Shown here: positions 24,305-33,149 of the stretch, in pieces
How positions within the stretch are numbered: position 1 is the first letter of the stretch
How the letters are laid out: the number at the start of each line of letters is the position of its first letter
Assembly: GCF_001517545.1 (NCBI RefSeq)
Contig: NZ_FBYA01000002.1
Span: forward strand, 124,001-188,000
Direction of reading: 5' to 3'
DNA from: Limnohabitans sp. Rim47
Lineage (GTDB): Bacteria > Pseudomonadota > Gammaproteobacteria > Burkholderiales > Burkholderiaceae_C
DNA length: 64,000 nt
Program-made: the position numbers and the translations under genes
The notes under the pieces: model-generated
The model's database searches: none
Told to the model about the DNA's origin: nothing
The model's input: only the letters and a program-made list of their open reading frames with translations

Positions 24305-25259
24305 GGCCCGCCTTCAGACGTGGATCAATCCATGCGTAAAGCACATCAATAAAAAAATTGATGAGGATGACCAAGGCGGCCAGCAACATGACCACATCGC
24401 GCACCACGATCAGATCGCGGTTGGCAATGGCCTGAAAGATCAGCCGCCCGATGCCCGGCAGCACAAACACGTTTTCAATCACGATGGCGCTGGTGATCAG
24501 GTTGCCAAACTGCAAGCCCATCACCGTGAGCACCGGGATCATGGCATTGCGCAACACATGCCCCCACAACACTTGCCGACGCGACAGCCCTTTGGCCCTT
24601 GCGGTTCGCACAAAATCTTCACGCAAAGTATCAAGCACGGCCGAGCGCGTCACCCGCGTCAAAATCGCCGTTTGCACCGCCGCCAGTGCCATGGCCGGCA
24701 GCAGCAGGGCCTTGAGGCCCTCGACCATCCCGCCACCTGTTTCTTCTGTCCATCCCGGAAAACCGCCTGCGCTGACCCACTCCAAGTGGACCGCGAACAG
24801 CAAAATCAACAAGATGGCCAGCCAAAAATTCGGCAAAGCCAGGCCCAACTGGCTGAGCGTCATCACCCCCACATCACCCGCCTTGTTTTGCTGCGAGGCG
24901 GCATAGATGCCCAGCGCCAGCGCCAACGCCACCGTCAAGCCCATGGCCATGACGGCCAGCGGCAAAGTGACTTGCAAACGCTCGGCCATCAACTGGGCGG
25001 TGGGGGTCTCGTAGGAAATGCTCAAACCGGTTTGCCCCTGCAACAACCCACCGACCCAATTCGCATAGCGGGCGGCTGCAGGCTGGTTCAGGCCCAGCTT
25101 GTCTTCCATGGCGGCCATCGACTCGGGCGTGGCCGTTTCGCCCAAAATCACCTGGGCCGCATTGCCGGGCAGCAATTCCAGCACGGCAAACACCACGACC
25201 GACGTGGCCAGCAGGGTCAACACAAAGCTCAGCAGCCGTCTCAAAACGAACAGGGGCAC
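24294..25259 (-). CDS. Peptide-type ABC transporter permease, OppB/DppB-like
   Basis: This 321-aa permease starts with GTG (25257-25259). It begins 'LFVLRRLLSFVLTLLATSVVVF', as do OppB/DppB permeases. The EAA loop 'EDFVRTARAKGLSRRQVLWGHVLRNAMIPVLTV' and the C-terminal 'ANRDLIVVRDVVMLLAALVILINFFID' are typical. It is the first gene of the operon, 44 bp from and divergent to the P1 hydrolase gene, so the two transcription units share a very short promoter region. Confidence 0.92.
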   Translation of the reverse strand: MPLFVLRRLLSFVLTLLATSVVVFAVLELLPGNAAQVILGETATPESMAAMEDKLGLNQPAAARYANWVGGLLQGQTGLSISYETPTAQLMAERLQVTLPLAVMAMGLTVALALALGIYAASQQNKAGDVGVMTLSQLGLALPNFWLAILLILLFAVHLEWVSAGGFPGWTEETGGGMVEGLKALLLPAMALAAVQTAILTRVTRSAVLDTLREDFVRTARAKGLSRRQVLWGHVLRNAMIPVLTVMGLQFGNLITSAIVIENVFVLPGIGRLIFQAIANRDLIVVRDVVMLLAALVILINFFIDVLYAWIDPRLKAGHAG

Positions 25260-25303
25260 GCGCTATCCTTGGGGTCTGTGAGCAACGATGAACAGGGTTT
25301 TCA

Positions 25304-26344
25304 ATGGCATCGCAAATGATTGTAAACAGCGAACACGGCAGCATTGTGGATGTGCCGGGTTTACAGGTCGGCCACTTCACGCTCGGCGAACGCCTGACGG
25401 GCTGCTCGGTGGTGCTGGCCCCTGACGGCGCTGTGGGCGCGGTGGACGTACGAGGTGCCGCGCCAGGCACGCGCGAGACCGATTTACTCGACCCCGCCAA
25501 TTTGGTAGACAAAGTGCATGCCGTGCTGCTCAGTGGTGGCAGTGCTTTTGGTCTGGATGCCGCCAGCGGCGTGGTGCGGTGGCTGGAGGAACACGGCATT
25601 GGCTTTGAAACCGGCTATGGCCGCGTGCCCATCGTGCCTGCGGCCGTCTTGTTTGACTTGCCTGTGGTCCGCCCAGGCGACGACCCCAAAGCACGCCCCC
25701 AAGCCCAGGCGGGTTACGCCGCCTGCCAAGCGGCATCTGCCGCACTGCCGGCGGCAGGCAATGTGGGCGCGGGTGCGGGCGCCTGCGTGGGCAAACTGTT
25801 TGGTCTGGACCGCTGCATGAAAGGGGGCATTGGCAACGCCAGCGTGCGCGTAGGCCCCTGGGTGGTCGGTGCCTTGGTGGCCTGCAACGCGGTGGGCGAT
25901 GTGATCGACCCGGCCAACGGGCAGCTATTGGCAGGTGCCCGCACAGCCGACGGCACGGGCCTGCTGGACAGCCAACGCGCCTTGTTGGCGGGCGAGCGCG
26001 GCCAGCGCCCATTGCCCGGCACCAACACCACCATCGGGGTGGTGGCCACCAACGCCACACTCACCAAAGCACAGGCCAAACGCCTGGCCATGAGCGCCCA
26101 CGACGGACTGGCCCGCAGCATCCGGCCCGCCCATACCCCGCTCGACGGTGACACCTTGTTTGCCATGGCCACCGGCACCGAAACCAGCCCGGCCGACCTG
26201 ATGCTCCTCACCGTGATGGCCGCCGAAGCCACGGCACTAGCCACGCTCGACGCCATACGACAAGCAAAGAGCATCGAAACAACTGGCGGGACAGTGCCTG
26301 CGGCCTCTGCCTGGCAGCGGTCCGATAAAATCCTTCACCTATGA
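25304..26344 (+). CDS. P1-family N-terminal nucleophile hydrolase, NylC-like
   Basis: This 346-aa protein is a predicted self-cleaving amidase/aminopeptidase of the P1 (DmpA/NylC) family. Conserved segments are 'VDVPGLQVGHFT', 'VDVRGAAPGTRETD', 'LSGGSAFGLDAASGVVRWLEE', 'AAGNVGAGAGACVGKLFG' and 'GTNTTIGVVATNA'. In NylC the chain is cut between Asn and Thr in the last motif; here the pair is N241/T242, so two subunits of about 26 and 11 kDa would form. Substrates could be peptides, beta-peptides or cyclic amides. The divergent peptide-type importer suggests that it handles an imported amide. Its stop overlaps argH by 4 bp. Confidence 0.85.
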   Translation: MASQMIVNSEHGSIVDVPGLQVGHFTLGERLTGCSVVLAPDGAVGAVDVRGAAPGTRETDLLDPANLVDKVHAVLLSGGSAFGLDAASGVVRWLEEHGIGFETGYGRVPIVPAAVLFDLPVVRPGDDPKARPQAQAGYAACQAASAALPAAGNVGAGAGACVGKLFGLDRCMKGGIGNASVRVGPWVVGALVACNAVGDVIDPANGQLLAGARTADGTGLLDSQRALLAGERGQRPLPGTNTTIGVVATNATLTKAQAKRLAMSAHDGLARSIRPAHTPLDGDTLFAMATGTETSPADLMLLTVMAAEATALATLDAIRQAKSIETTGGTVPAASAWQRSDKILHL

Positions 26345-27789
26345 CAAACCAACTCGACAAAAAATCCCAAGCCTGGTCCGCGCTCTTTTCTGAACCCATG
26401 AGCGAGTTGGTCAAGCGCTACACCGCCAGCGTGTTCTTTGACAAGCGCCTGTGGCAAGCCGACATCCAGGGCTCGCTGGCCCACGCCGACATGCTGGCTG
26501 CGCAAAAGATCATCGGCACCAGCGACCTGGCCGACATCCAGCGCGGCATGGCGCAGATCACGCAAGAGATCGAATCGGGTGCTTTTGAATGGAAGCTCGA
26601 CCTGGAAGACGTGCACCTGAACATCGAAGCGCGCCTGACCCAACTGGTGGGCGACGCGGGCAAACGCCTGCACACCGGGCGCAGCCGCAACGACCAAGTG
26701 GCCACCGATGTGCGCCTGTGGCTGCGCAGCGAGATGGACGTGATCATCGATTTGCTGGCCGACCTGCAAAAGTCACTGGTCGATGTGGCCGAGCAAAACG
26801 TCGAAGTGATCCTGCCCGGCTTTACCCACCTGCAAGTGGCCCAGCCCGTGAGCTTTGCGCACCATTTGCTGGCCTATGTCGAAATGTTTGCCCGTGACGC
26901 CGAGCGCATGGTGGACGTGCGCCGCCGCACCAACCGCCTGCCATTGGGCAGCGCCGCCCTGGCTGGCACCACCTACCCACTGGACCGCGAACGCGTGGCC
27001 CGCACCTTGGGCATGGTCGATGAACACGGCCACCCACAGGTCTGCCAAAACAGCCTGGACGGCGTGAGCGACCGCGACTTTGCCATCGAATTCAGCGCTG
27101 CGGCCAGCCTGAGCATGGTGCACATCAGCCGCTTCAGCGAAGAACTGATCTTGTGGATGAGCCAGAACTTTGGCTTTGTGCGCATTGCCGACCGTTTCAC
27201 CACGGGCTCTTCCATCATGCCGCAGAAGAAAAACCCCGACGTGCCCGAGCTGGCGCGCGGCAAGACAGGCCGCGTGGTCGGCCACTTGATGGGCCTGATC
27301 ACCTTGATGAAGGGCCAGCCCCTGGCCTACAACAAGGACAACCAGGAAGACAAAGAGCCGCTGTTCGACACCGTGGACACGCTCAAGGACACCCTGCGCA
27401 TCTTCAGCGAAATGGTCGGCGGCCAAGTCAACCCGGCCACGGGCCAGAAGGAAGGCGGCATCACTGTGAATGCCGCTGCCATGGAAGCTGCCGTGAAAAA
27501 AGGCTACGCCACCGCCACCGACTTGGCCGACTATTTGGTCAAGAAAGGCCTGCCCTTCCGTGATGCCCACGAAGTGGTGGCCCATGCGGTCAAGACCGCC
27601 CAGGGCCTGGGCGTGGACCTGTCAGAGTTGCCGCTCGAAACCCTGCAAAAGTTTGACAGCCGCATCGAAGCCGATGTGTTCGGTCCGCTCAGCCTGCAAG
27701 GGTCTTTGAACGCCCGCAACACGCTGGGTGGCACTGCGCCCGCGCAAGTGCGTCTGCAAATTGCGCGTCACCGAGTGCGTCTTGCCTGA
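26341..27789 (+). CDS. argH: Argininosuccinate lyase
   Basis: This 482-aa enzyme catalyses the last step of arginine synthesis, argininosuccinate to arginine plus fumarate. The superfamily signature GSSIMPQKKNPD lies at about 290-301; 'HTGRSRNDQVATDVRLW' and 'LPGFTHLQVAQPVSFAHHLLAY' are typical of ArgH. The ATG overlaps the P1 hydrolase stop by 4 bp, an unexpected coupling of an amidase and a biosynthetic gene. No clear terminator follows. Confidence 0.96.
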   Translation: MTNQLDKKSQAWSALFSEPMSELVKRYTASVFFDKRLWQADIQGSLAHADMLAAQKIIGTSDLADIQRGMAQITQEIESGAFEWKLDLEDVHLNIEARLTQLVGDAGKRLHTGRSRNDQVATDVRLWLRSEMDVIIDLLADLQKSLVDVAEQNVEVILPGFTHLQVAQPVSFAHHLLAYVEMFARDAERMVDVRRRTNRLPLGSAALAGTTYPLDRERVARTLGMVDEHGHPQVCQNSLDGVSDRDFAIEFSAAASLSMVHISRFSEELILWMSQNFGFVRIADRFTTGSSIMPQKKNPDVPELARGKTGRVVGHLMGLITLMKGQPLAYNKDNQEDKEPLFDTVDTLKDTLRIFSEMVGGQVNPATGQKEGGITVNAAAMEAAVKKGYATATDLADYLVKKGLPFRDAHEVVAHAVKTAQGLGVDLSELPLETLQKFDSRIEADVFGPLSLQGSLNARNTLGGTAPAQVRLQIARHRVRLA

Positions 27790-28440
27790 TCAGCGACATG
27801 CCAGCCCATTGGGCAAGCATTTAATTGGGCAAGCACTTCGTTTGAAGCGAATCAAACACGGGCCATTGGGTTCACCCGCCCCCTGAAAACCTGACGAGCA
27901 TCAGCGCATGTTGATGCAAACATTGAACGCATTGCGGCCAATTTGGCGCAGAGGCCGTGGGTCGTGAACCCACGCTTGTATTGGGCTTTCACGCACAAAC
28001 GCATCTGTGTGCAAGATCGCACTGTGGGCATTGCCGGACAACAACTGGATTCACTGCAAGGCGAAATTCAGGCCAAGACCTTGGTTTTGACATGGCCGCA
28101 GGATGTGTCGCGTCTGCTGCGCCTTGCCCGTCCCAGCATGGGGCCTATTGACCAGGCCCCTTTCACTGGCACTTTCCCTGGCCATGGTCCTGGCACCTTC
28201 CGTGGCCATGGCCCAGGTGATAACCGCCCTGATCGTGGGCTCGTCCATCGTGAAGACGGTGCAAGGTGGGCCCACGCCGTGAGGGCTGCGTGCGTTTGGT
28301 TTTATGGGCTTTTGCGGTCTGGGTACGGCCACGCACAGACCCTATGAGTCCAAGGCCCAAGACTGACCCCTGTTAGCGCGTCACAGCACAAACCACTGCT
28401 GTTGACTTAGAGAAACGGATGAGTTCCGAGGAGGTCACGC
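27790..28440. other. 650-bp region with no confident gene
   Basis: An open frame on the plus strand runs from 27895 to 28347 but has no ATG before 28138. Its conceptual product begins HVDANIERIAANLAQRPWV and turns into low-complexity Gly/Pro/His repeats, so it looks like a decayed or non-coding frame. In another frame (28148-28282) lies a short signal-peptide-like ORF, listed separately. A direct repeat ATTGGGCAAGCA occurs twice near 27817-27838. I see no RNA gene. Confidence 0.6.
28148..28282 (+). CDS. Possible very small exported peptide
   Basis: This 44-codon frame starts with TTG. It reads as a signal sequence, 'TRPLSLALSLAMVLAPSVAMA' in outline with an AMA cleavage site near residue 23. 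A short tail QVITALIVGSSIVKTV-QGGPTP follows. There is no ATG at the start and no clear ribosome site. It is reported only because the hydrophobic pattern with an A-x-A site is unlikely in random sequence. Confidence 0.22.
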   Translation: MTRPLSLALSLAMVLAPSVAMAQVITALIVGSSIVKTVQGGPTP

Positions 28441-29277
28441 ATGCAATTCCACACCCAGTCGTCTCAAATTGAAAAACTGCAAGGGGTGCCGCGCACCTTG
28501 CTGGTGCCATTGGCGGCCCGTGCGCAAGGCGGTGCTTCGTTTCCGGCATTGGATCCCCATGACCGCTATGCACGACAACTGCTCTCAGCCCTGGGCACCG
28601 AGGCACAAACCCACCTCAGTGATCTGCCTGTCGTGGTCAATGTGCTTTGGCGAACCGGCCTGATCAAACAAATGGGCCGCGATTTTTTTACCCGCCACCC
28701 CGAGGGTCTGGGTGTCAATCTGGGTGCGGGATTGGCGCATTATTTCCAATGGCTTGGCCAAGACAACAACGCGTGGGTGGATGTGGATCTGGAGCAAGTG
28801 ATTGAACTGCGCCAGTTGTTGATTCCGCCAACGTCTTCGCAATGTGATAGCCACGCCATGGACATCACCCAGCCAGGCTGGTGGCAAGGTCTGACGGGGC
28901 ACCAGCGTCATTCAAGGCAGCCGGTTTTGTTGGTTTGCGAAGGGGTGTTGATGTATTTGCAGCCCTTCAAGGTGAACCGCATCATTCAGGAGATCTGTGA
29001 AAACGCGCCCGATGGCTCTGAACTGTTGCTGGATTTCATATCCCCTTTGGCCGTAGGCCCTACAGCGATACTGAAGCCTCAAGAGGAACCCGATGCCCCT
29101 TTTGCCTGGGGCGTGCACAACGGCCAAGAGATCTCCCATGTGCACCCGCGATTGGAATTGGTGTCTCAGCACAGTGTGTCTGAGGCTTATGGATTGGGTT
29201 CCACTTGGGCCGAGATGTACTGGCACATGTTCACGGGCGGCCCGCTCTATGGCATGGCCCGATTCCGGATCTCATAG
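28441..29277 (+). CDS. Class I SAM-dependent methyltransferase, leucine carboxyl methyltransferase (LCM/PPM1) type
   Basis: This 278-aa protein has LCM-family traits: 'DPHDRYARQLL' near residue 38, the SAM-binding 'VNLGAGLAHYFQWL' near 93-106 with the acidic 'WVDVDLEQVIELR' strand after it, and 'LLVCEGVLMYL' near 160-170. Bacterial members methylate carboxyl or hydroxyl groups of small molecules such as polyketides; the substrate here is unknown. A strong ribosome site GAGGAGGT lies 6 bp before ATG. It stands alone between argH and the hemerythrin gene. Confidence 0.78.
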   Translation: MQFHTQSSQIEKLQGVPRTLLVPLAARAQGGASFPALDPHDRYARQLLSALGTEAQTHLSDLPVVVNVLWRTGLIKQMGRDFFTRHPEGLGVNLGAGLAHYFQWLGQDNNAWVDVDLEQVIELRQLLIPPTSSQCDSHAMDITQPGWWQGLTGHQRHSRQPVLLVCEGVLMYLQPFKVNRIIQEICENAPDGSELLLDFISPLAVGPTAILKPQEEPDAPFAWGVHNGQEISHVHPRLELVSQHSVSEAYGLGSTWAEMYWHMFTGGPLYGMARFRIS

Positions 29278-29403
29278 CCCAAGCAAACCACGGCTTGAAC
29301 TTCGATGCAAAGAAAGACCATGAAACCCAGCCGGCGATGACATCCGCGATAATTTGCGGGCCGACCGGCCTTCTTGCAAACCCATTGTCTTTTCATGCAC
29401 ACC

Positions 29404-29898
29404 ATGACCACCATTGCCGAAACCACGCCCACCCTGATGCCCTGGACCGATTCGCTCAACACAGGCGATGCACGCATGGACGAAACCCACCAGGAGTTTG
29501 TGGACATGATCAACACGATCTTGGCCACCCCTGAAGACGAGCAACTGCCGGTTTACAAAGAGTTTTTAAACCACACGGTGGAGCACTTTGCGCAGGAAGA
29601 GCGCTGGATGCTGGCCACCGGCTTTTCGGCCGACAACTGCCACGCCGAGCACCACGCCACCATTTTGGAAACCATGCGCGTGGTCGAAGCCCACTATCTG
29701 GACACCGACAAGCAAATCATCACCCGCATGGCCGAAGCGCTGGCCGAGTGGTTCCCTGGGCATGCCAACAGCATGGACGCTGGCTTGGCGGCGCACCTGA
29801 AGTCGGTGGGCTTTGACAGCGTGACTGAAACCCTGGCCGACCCATCGGCCATCAAAAACGTGACCATGTCGGGCTGCGGCAGCGTGAGCTGCAGTTAA
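29404..29898 (+). CDS. Bacteriohemerythrin
   Basis: This 164-aa four-helix di-iron O2-binding protein carries the expected metal ligands: 'MDETHQEFVDMINTI', 'FLNHTVEHFAQEERWM', 'CHAEHHATILE' and 'WFPGHANSMDAGLAAHL'. ATG 29404 is taken; ATG 29395, three codons earlier, is equally possible. The protein ends in a cysteine-bearing tail (MSGCGSVSCS) beyond the domain, which is not needed for iron binding and might be a redox or metal site. Oxygen storage or sensing is the usual role of bacterial hemerythrins. Confidence 0.9.
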   Translation: MTTIAETTPTLMPWTDSLNTGDARMDETHQEFVDMINTILATPEDEQLPVYKEFLNHTVEHFAQEERWMLATGFSADNCHAEHHATILETMRVVEAHYLDTDKQIITRMAEALAEWFPGHANSMDAGLAAHLKSVGFDSVTETLADPSAIKNVTMSGCGSVSCS

Positions 29899-29912
29899 GC
29901 CGTCCCCAATGG

Positions 29913-29945
29913 GCCCTCAACCCCTGACAGGTTGAGGCCTTTTTG
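29913..29945. terminator. Terminator between hemerythrin and the convergent aldarate operon
   Basis: A hairpin of GCCCTCAACC and GGTTGAGGCC around CCTGACA is followed by five T on the plus strand. Confidence 0.75.
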
Positions 29946-29986
29946 AAACGGGTCCAAACGCGGGTTCGGTACAGTTCAAGCGCTGG

Positions 29987-30958
29987 TCACTCCAGCGTGA
30001 TTTTTTCGTCCTTGACGATTTTGGCCATCGCTGGAATTTCTGAGCGCATCCATTGGGCGAATTGGTCGGGTGTCATGCCAGAGGGCTCTGCGCCCAACGC
30101 CGTCAAACGCTCTTTGATCTCTGGCAGGGCGGCAATGCGTTGAATCTCGGCATGCAATTTGTCAATGACCGCCTTGGGTGTGCCCGCTGGCGCCAGCAGC
30201 CCCTGAAAACTTCCTGTCAAAAAGCCGGGCAACGACTCCGAAACGGTGGGCGTTTCAGGCATTTGTGCGTTGCGTTTGGTGCTCGAGATGGCGATCAATT
30301 TGATCTTGCCCGCCTTGACGTGCGGATAAGTGGCCACCATGCCATTGAACATGACGTCAACTTGTCCACCGATCAAATCGGTGATGGCTTGTGCACCGCC
30401 TTTGTAAGGCACATAACCCCACTCAAAGCCGTTGCGCTGCGCGTACATGACGCCAGCCAGATGCGAGGCGCTGCCCATGCCTGCAGCCACGGCGTAATTG
30501 AGCTTGCCCTTTTGAGATTTGGCATAGGCCACCAATTCTGCCGGTGTGTTGGCAGGCACTTTGGTGCTGACCGCCAGCAAGTGGGGGGAATAGGCCACCA
30601 TGGCGACAGGTGCAAAGTCTTTCTCAGCATTGAAGGGCAGTTTGAATAAAGCAGGGCTGATCACCAAATTGCCCACATCCATCAGCACCAAGGTATGGCC
30701 ATCGGCGGCTGACTTGGCCACCGCATCAGCCCCCAGGTTACCGCTGGAGCCAGGACGGTTTTCGACCACCACGGCTTGCCCCCAACTCTCGGTGATTTTT
30801 TGCCCAAAAATTCTGGCCAAGACATCTGACGTTCCACCCGCCGGAAACGGCACCACAATTTTGATGGGTTTGGTCGGGTAGGTTGCCTGTGCCCAAGCAG
30901 GTACCATGGGCGTGATCAGAACCGCTGTCAATGCAGCAAATAAAAATGACTTGTTCAT
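29987..30958 (-). CDS. TctC/Bug-family tripartite tricarboxylate transporter receptor
   Basis: This 323-aa periplasmic solute receptor has a signal peptide ending 'VPAWA' at about residue 24. The TctC start 'YPTKPIKIVVPFPAGGTSDVLARIF', then 'GQAVVVENRPGSSGNLGADAVAKS' and 'NYAVAAGMGSASHLAG' are typical of Bug receptors. ATG 30958 is chosen since GGAG lies 6 bp upstream; the in-frame ATG at 30964 would have no spacing. It is the last gene of the nine-gene minus-strand aldarate operon. No tctA/tctB genes are in the window, so it must share membrane subunits encoded elsewhere or have a sensing role. Confidence 0.9.
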   Translation of the reverse strand: MNKSFLFAALTAVLITPMVPAWAQATYPTKPIKIVVPFPAGGTSDVLARIFGQKITESWGQAVVVENRPGSSGNLGADAVAKSAADGHTLVLMDVGNLVISPALFKLPFNAEKDFAPVAMVAYSPHLLAVSTKVPANTPAELVAYAKSQKGKLNYAVAAGMGSASHLAGVMYAQRNGFEWGYVPYKGGAQAITDLIGGQVDVMFNGMVATYPHVKAGKIKLIAISSTKRNAQMPETPTVSESLPGFLTGSFQGLLAPAGTPKAVIDKLHAEIQRIAALPEIKERLTALGAEPSGMTPDQFAQWMRSEIPAMAKIVKDEKITLE

Positions 30959-30988
30959 ACCCATCTCCGGTTTAAAAAAATGCTGTCA

Positions 30989-32107
30989 TCACGAAAACTC
31001 AAAACTGCCCTGAGTCCACCGCCGGGCCTGTTCGCTCAATGAAACACCCAGGCCAAGCCGGGTAGGCACCCGCATGCGGCCGTCTTTGATCTGGATGCGC
31101 TCGTTGAACAGCGGTTCGAGCCATTCAAAGTGCTCGACCCACGGTTCGGTTTTGTAATGGGCTGCCAAGTGGATGTGCAGCTCCATGGCAAAGTGCGGGG
31201 CCAACATGATGCCTGCGTGCTCGGCCAACTGCGCGATCTTGAGAAAAGGAGTGATGCCGCCCACACGCGGGCCGTCGGGCATCAGAAAATCGGCTGCGCG
31301 GTGGCGAATCAGGTCCCAGTGCTCCTGCACGCTGGTGAGCATTTCGCCCGTCGCAATGGGGGTGTCGAACTGGGCGGCCAGCGCGGCGTGGCCTTCGTGG
31401 TCATAGGCGTCCAGAGGCTCCTCAATCCAGATCAGGTTCATGGGCTCGAAACGGCGGCACATGCGCTGCGCGGTCGGGCGGTCCCATTGCTGGTTGGCGT
31501 CCACCATGATCGGAAAGCGGTCACCCAGATGCTGGCGCACGGCACTCACACGCTCGATGTCTTTATCGCAGTCGGGCTGCCCTACTTTGAGCTTGATGCC
31601 GCCAATGCCCTGGTCTACCGAGGCCGCAGCGTTGACCAGCAACTGGTCGAGCGGCGTATGCAAAAACCCGCCCGAGGTGTTGTAGCAGCGCACGCTGTCT
31701 CTGTGCGTGCCCAGCAGCTTGGCCAACGACAAGCCTGCGCGTTTGGCCTTCATGTCCCACAGGGCCACATCGAACGCGCCAATGGCCTGCACGCTCAAAC
31801 CGCTGCGGCCCACCGAAGCCCCAGCCCAGCAAAGCTTGTCCCAAAGCTTGGCGATGTCGTTGGGGTCTTCGCCGATCAAGACCGGTGCAATCTCTTTGGC
31901 ATGCGCAAACTGGCCGGGGCCACCTGCACGTTTTGAATAGCTGAAGCCTACGCCCTCGGCACCGTCCCGGGTCTTGATTTCAACAAACAAGATAGCGATT
32001 TCGGTCATCGGCTTTTGCCGACCGGTCAGCACCTTGGCGTCGCTGATCGGGTTGGCCAAGGGCAAGGTGCATGCCGAAACGCGGACCCAGGAAATAGCGT
32101 CAGACAT
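30989..32107 (-). CDS. Enolase-superfamily sugar-acid dehydratase, L-talarate/galactarate dehydratase-like
   Basis: This 372-aa member of the mandelate racemase subgroup has the catalytic pair K172-x-K174 (IKLKVGQPDCDKDIE), metal ligands D203 (VDANQQWD), E229 (WIEEPL) and E255 (TGEML), and the base H305 (LAPHFAMELH). This Lys plus His arrangement and the sequence after KLK fit the talarate/galactarate dehydratases characterised in Salmonella and Polaromonas; galactarate would give 5-keto-4-deoxyglucarate. It is flanked by two TctC receptor genes in the aldarate operon. Confidence 0.78.
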   Translation of the reverse strand: MSDAISWVRVSACTLPLANPISDAKVLTGRQKPMTEIAILFVEIKTRDGAEGVGFSYSKRAGGPGQFAHAKEIAPVLIGEDPNDIAKLWDKLCWAGASVGRSGLSVQAIGAFDVALWDMKAKRAGLSLAKLLGTHRDSVRCYNTSGGFLHTPLDQLLVNAAASVDQGIGGIKLKVGQPDCDKDIERVSAVRQHLGDRFPIMVDANQQWDRPTAQRMCRRFEPMNLIWIEEPLDAYDHEGHAALAAQFDTPIATGEMLTSVQEHWDLIRHRAADFLMPDGPRVGGITPFLKIAQLAEHAGIMLAPHFAMELHIHLAAHYKTEPWVEHFEWLEPLFNERIQIKDGRMRVPTRLGLGVSLSEQARRWTQGSFEFS

Positions 32108-32116
32108 TTGAAATCC

Positions 32117-33097
32117 TTATTCGGCTTTGATGCCCGCAGCCTTGATGACGCGGGTCCACTGGTCCAGTTCGGACTTGAGGAAAGCCACATAGTGCTTGCT
32201 GCCCGAGGGGGGCACCACAAAACCAACCGAAGTCAGGCGGTTCCTGAAAGCATCGGATTTCATGGCCTGGGCCATGCCCGCCTCGAGCTTGTCCACAATC
32301 GCTTGCGGTGTGCCCTTGGCCACAGAAATACCGGACCATGAAGTGGCCTCAAAACCCTTGTAGCCGGACTCCGCCACGGTGGGGGTATCAGGATAGAGCG
32401 AGTTGCGCTCTTTGCTGGAGACTGCAATCGCGCGCAATTTGCCCGCCTTCACATGGGGCAAGGCCACGTCCTGGTTCAGGAATACCATGGGGATGGTGCC
32501 AGCCAACAGGTCGTTGAGCATGGGGCCACCGCCCTTGTAGGGGATGCCGGTCAGGAAGATGCCGGTAGTCTGCTTGAACAGTTCCATCGCCATGTGACCC
32601 GAAGCCGCGTGGGTGAAGCCGTAGTCCAGCTTGCCCGGGTTCTTCTTGGCGTAGTCCACCAGGTCCTTCACCGTCTTGAAAGGCTGCGAAGGATGCACCA
32701 GCAACACGTTGGGGCCGGAGTTCACCTGCGACAGGTGGATGAAGTCGGTCATCGAGTTGTACTTGAGGTTGGCATCCAAGCCGTGTGCCACCGCGTTTTG
32801 CCCTACCCCGGACTGGATCAGGGTGTAGCCGTCGGCTGGCAGTTTGAGTGCACGGTCCATGCCCACGATGCCGCCGGCACCGGCAATGTTCTCCACCACG
32901 ATAGGCTGCTTGAGCACCTTGCCCAGCTCTTCCGCCACCAGGCGGCCCATGACATCGCTGGTGCCTCCGGGTGGAAAAGCCACGATCAGCTTGATGGGTT
33001 TGTTGGGGTAGTCGGCTTGTGCAATGGCCTGCCCCTGGCCCAGCAAGCCCAGACCGGCAAGGCCGATCGCAGTCAGCAGTTGGCGTTTTTTCATCAT
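32117..33097 (-). CDS. TctC/Bug-family tripartite tricarboxylate transporter receptor (second copy)
   Basis: This 326-aa paralogue of the receptor at 29987 has a signal peptide ending 'GQAIAQA' (about residue 27). 'YPNKPIKLIVAFPPGGTSDVMGRL', 'PIVVENIAGAGGIVGMD' and 'YGFTHAASGHMAMELF' identify the family. It lies between GarD and the talarate dehydratase-like gene. A ribosome site GGAGAC precedes the start. The ligand is probably an aldarate or uronate, from context. Confidence 0.9.
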   Translation of the reverse strand: MMKKRQLLTAIGLAGLGLLGQGQAIAQADYPNKPIKLIVAFPPGGTSDVMGRLVAEELGKVLKQPIVVENIAGAGGIVGMDRALKLPADGYTLIQSGVGQNAVAHGLDANLKYNSMTDFIHLSQVNSGPNVLLVHPSQPFKTVKDLVDYAKKNPGKLDYGFTHAASGHMAMELFKQTTGIFLTGIPYKGGGPMLNDLLAGTIPMVFLNQDVALPHVKAGKLRAIAVSSKERNSLYPDTPTVAESGYKGFEATSWSGISVAKGTPQAIVDKLEAGMAQAMKSDAFRNRLTSVGFVVPPSGSKHYVAFLKSELDQWTRVIKAAGIKAE

Positions 33098-33149
33098 GGT
33101 TGTCTCCTCGAGTTATGGTTTTAAAAAATCAAAAAGTGGTGTCAAAAAA

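Noticed and set aside
27943..28347. 134-codon plus-strand frame in the argH-methyltransferase gap as a real gene
   Set aside because: It needs a TTG start with no ribosome site, and the second half is Gly/Pro/His low-complexity sequence without family features; kept only as a note on the region.
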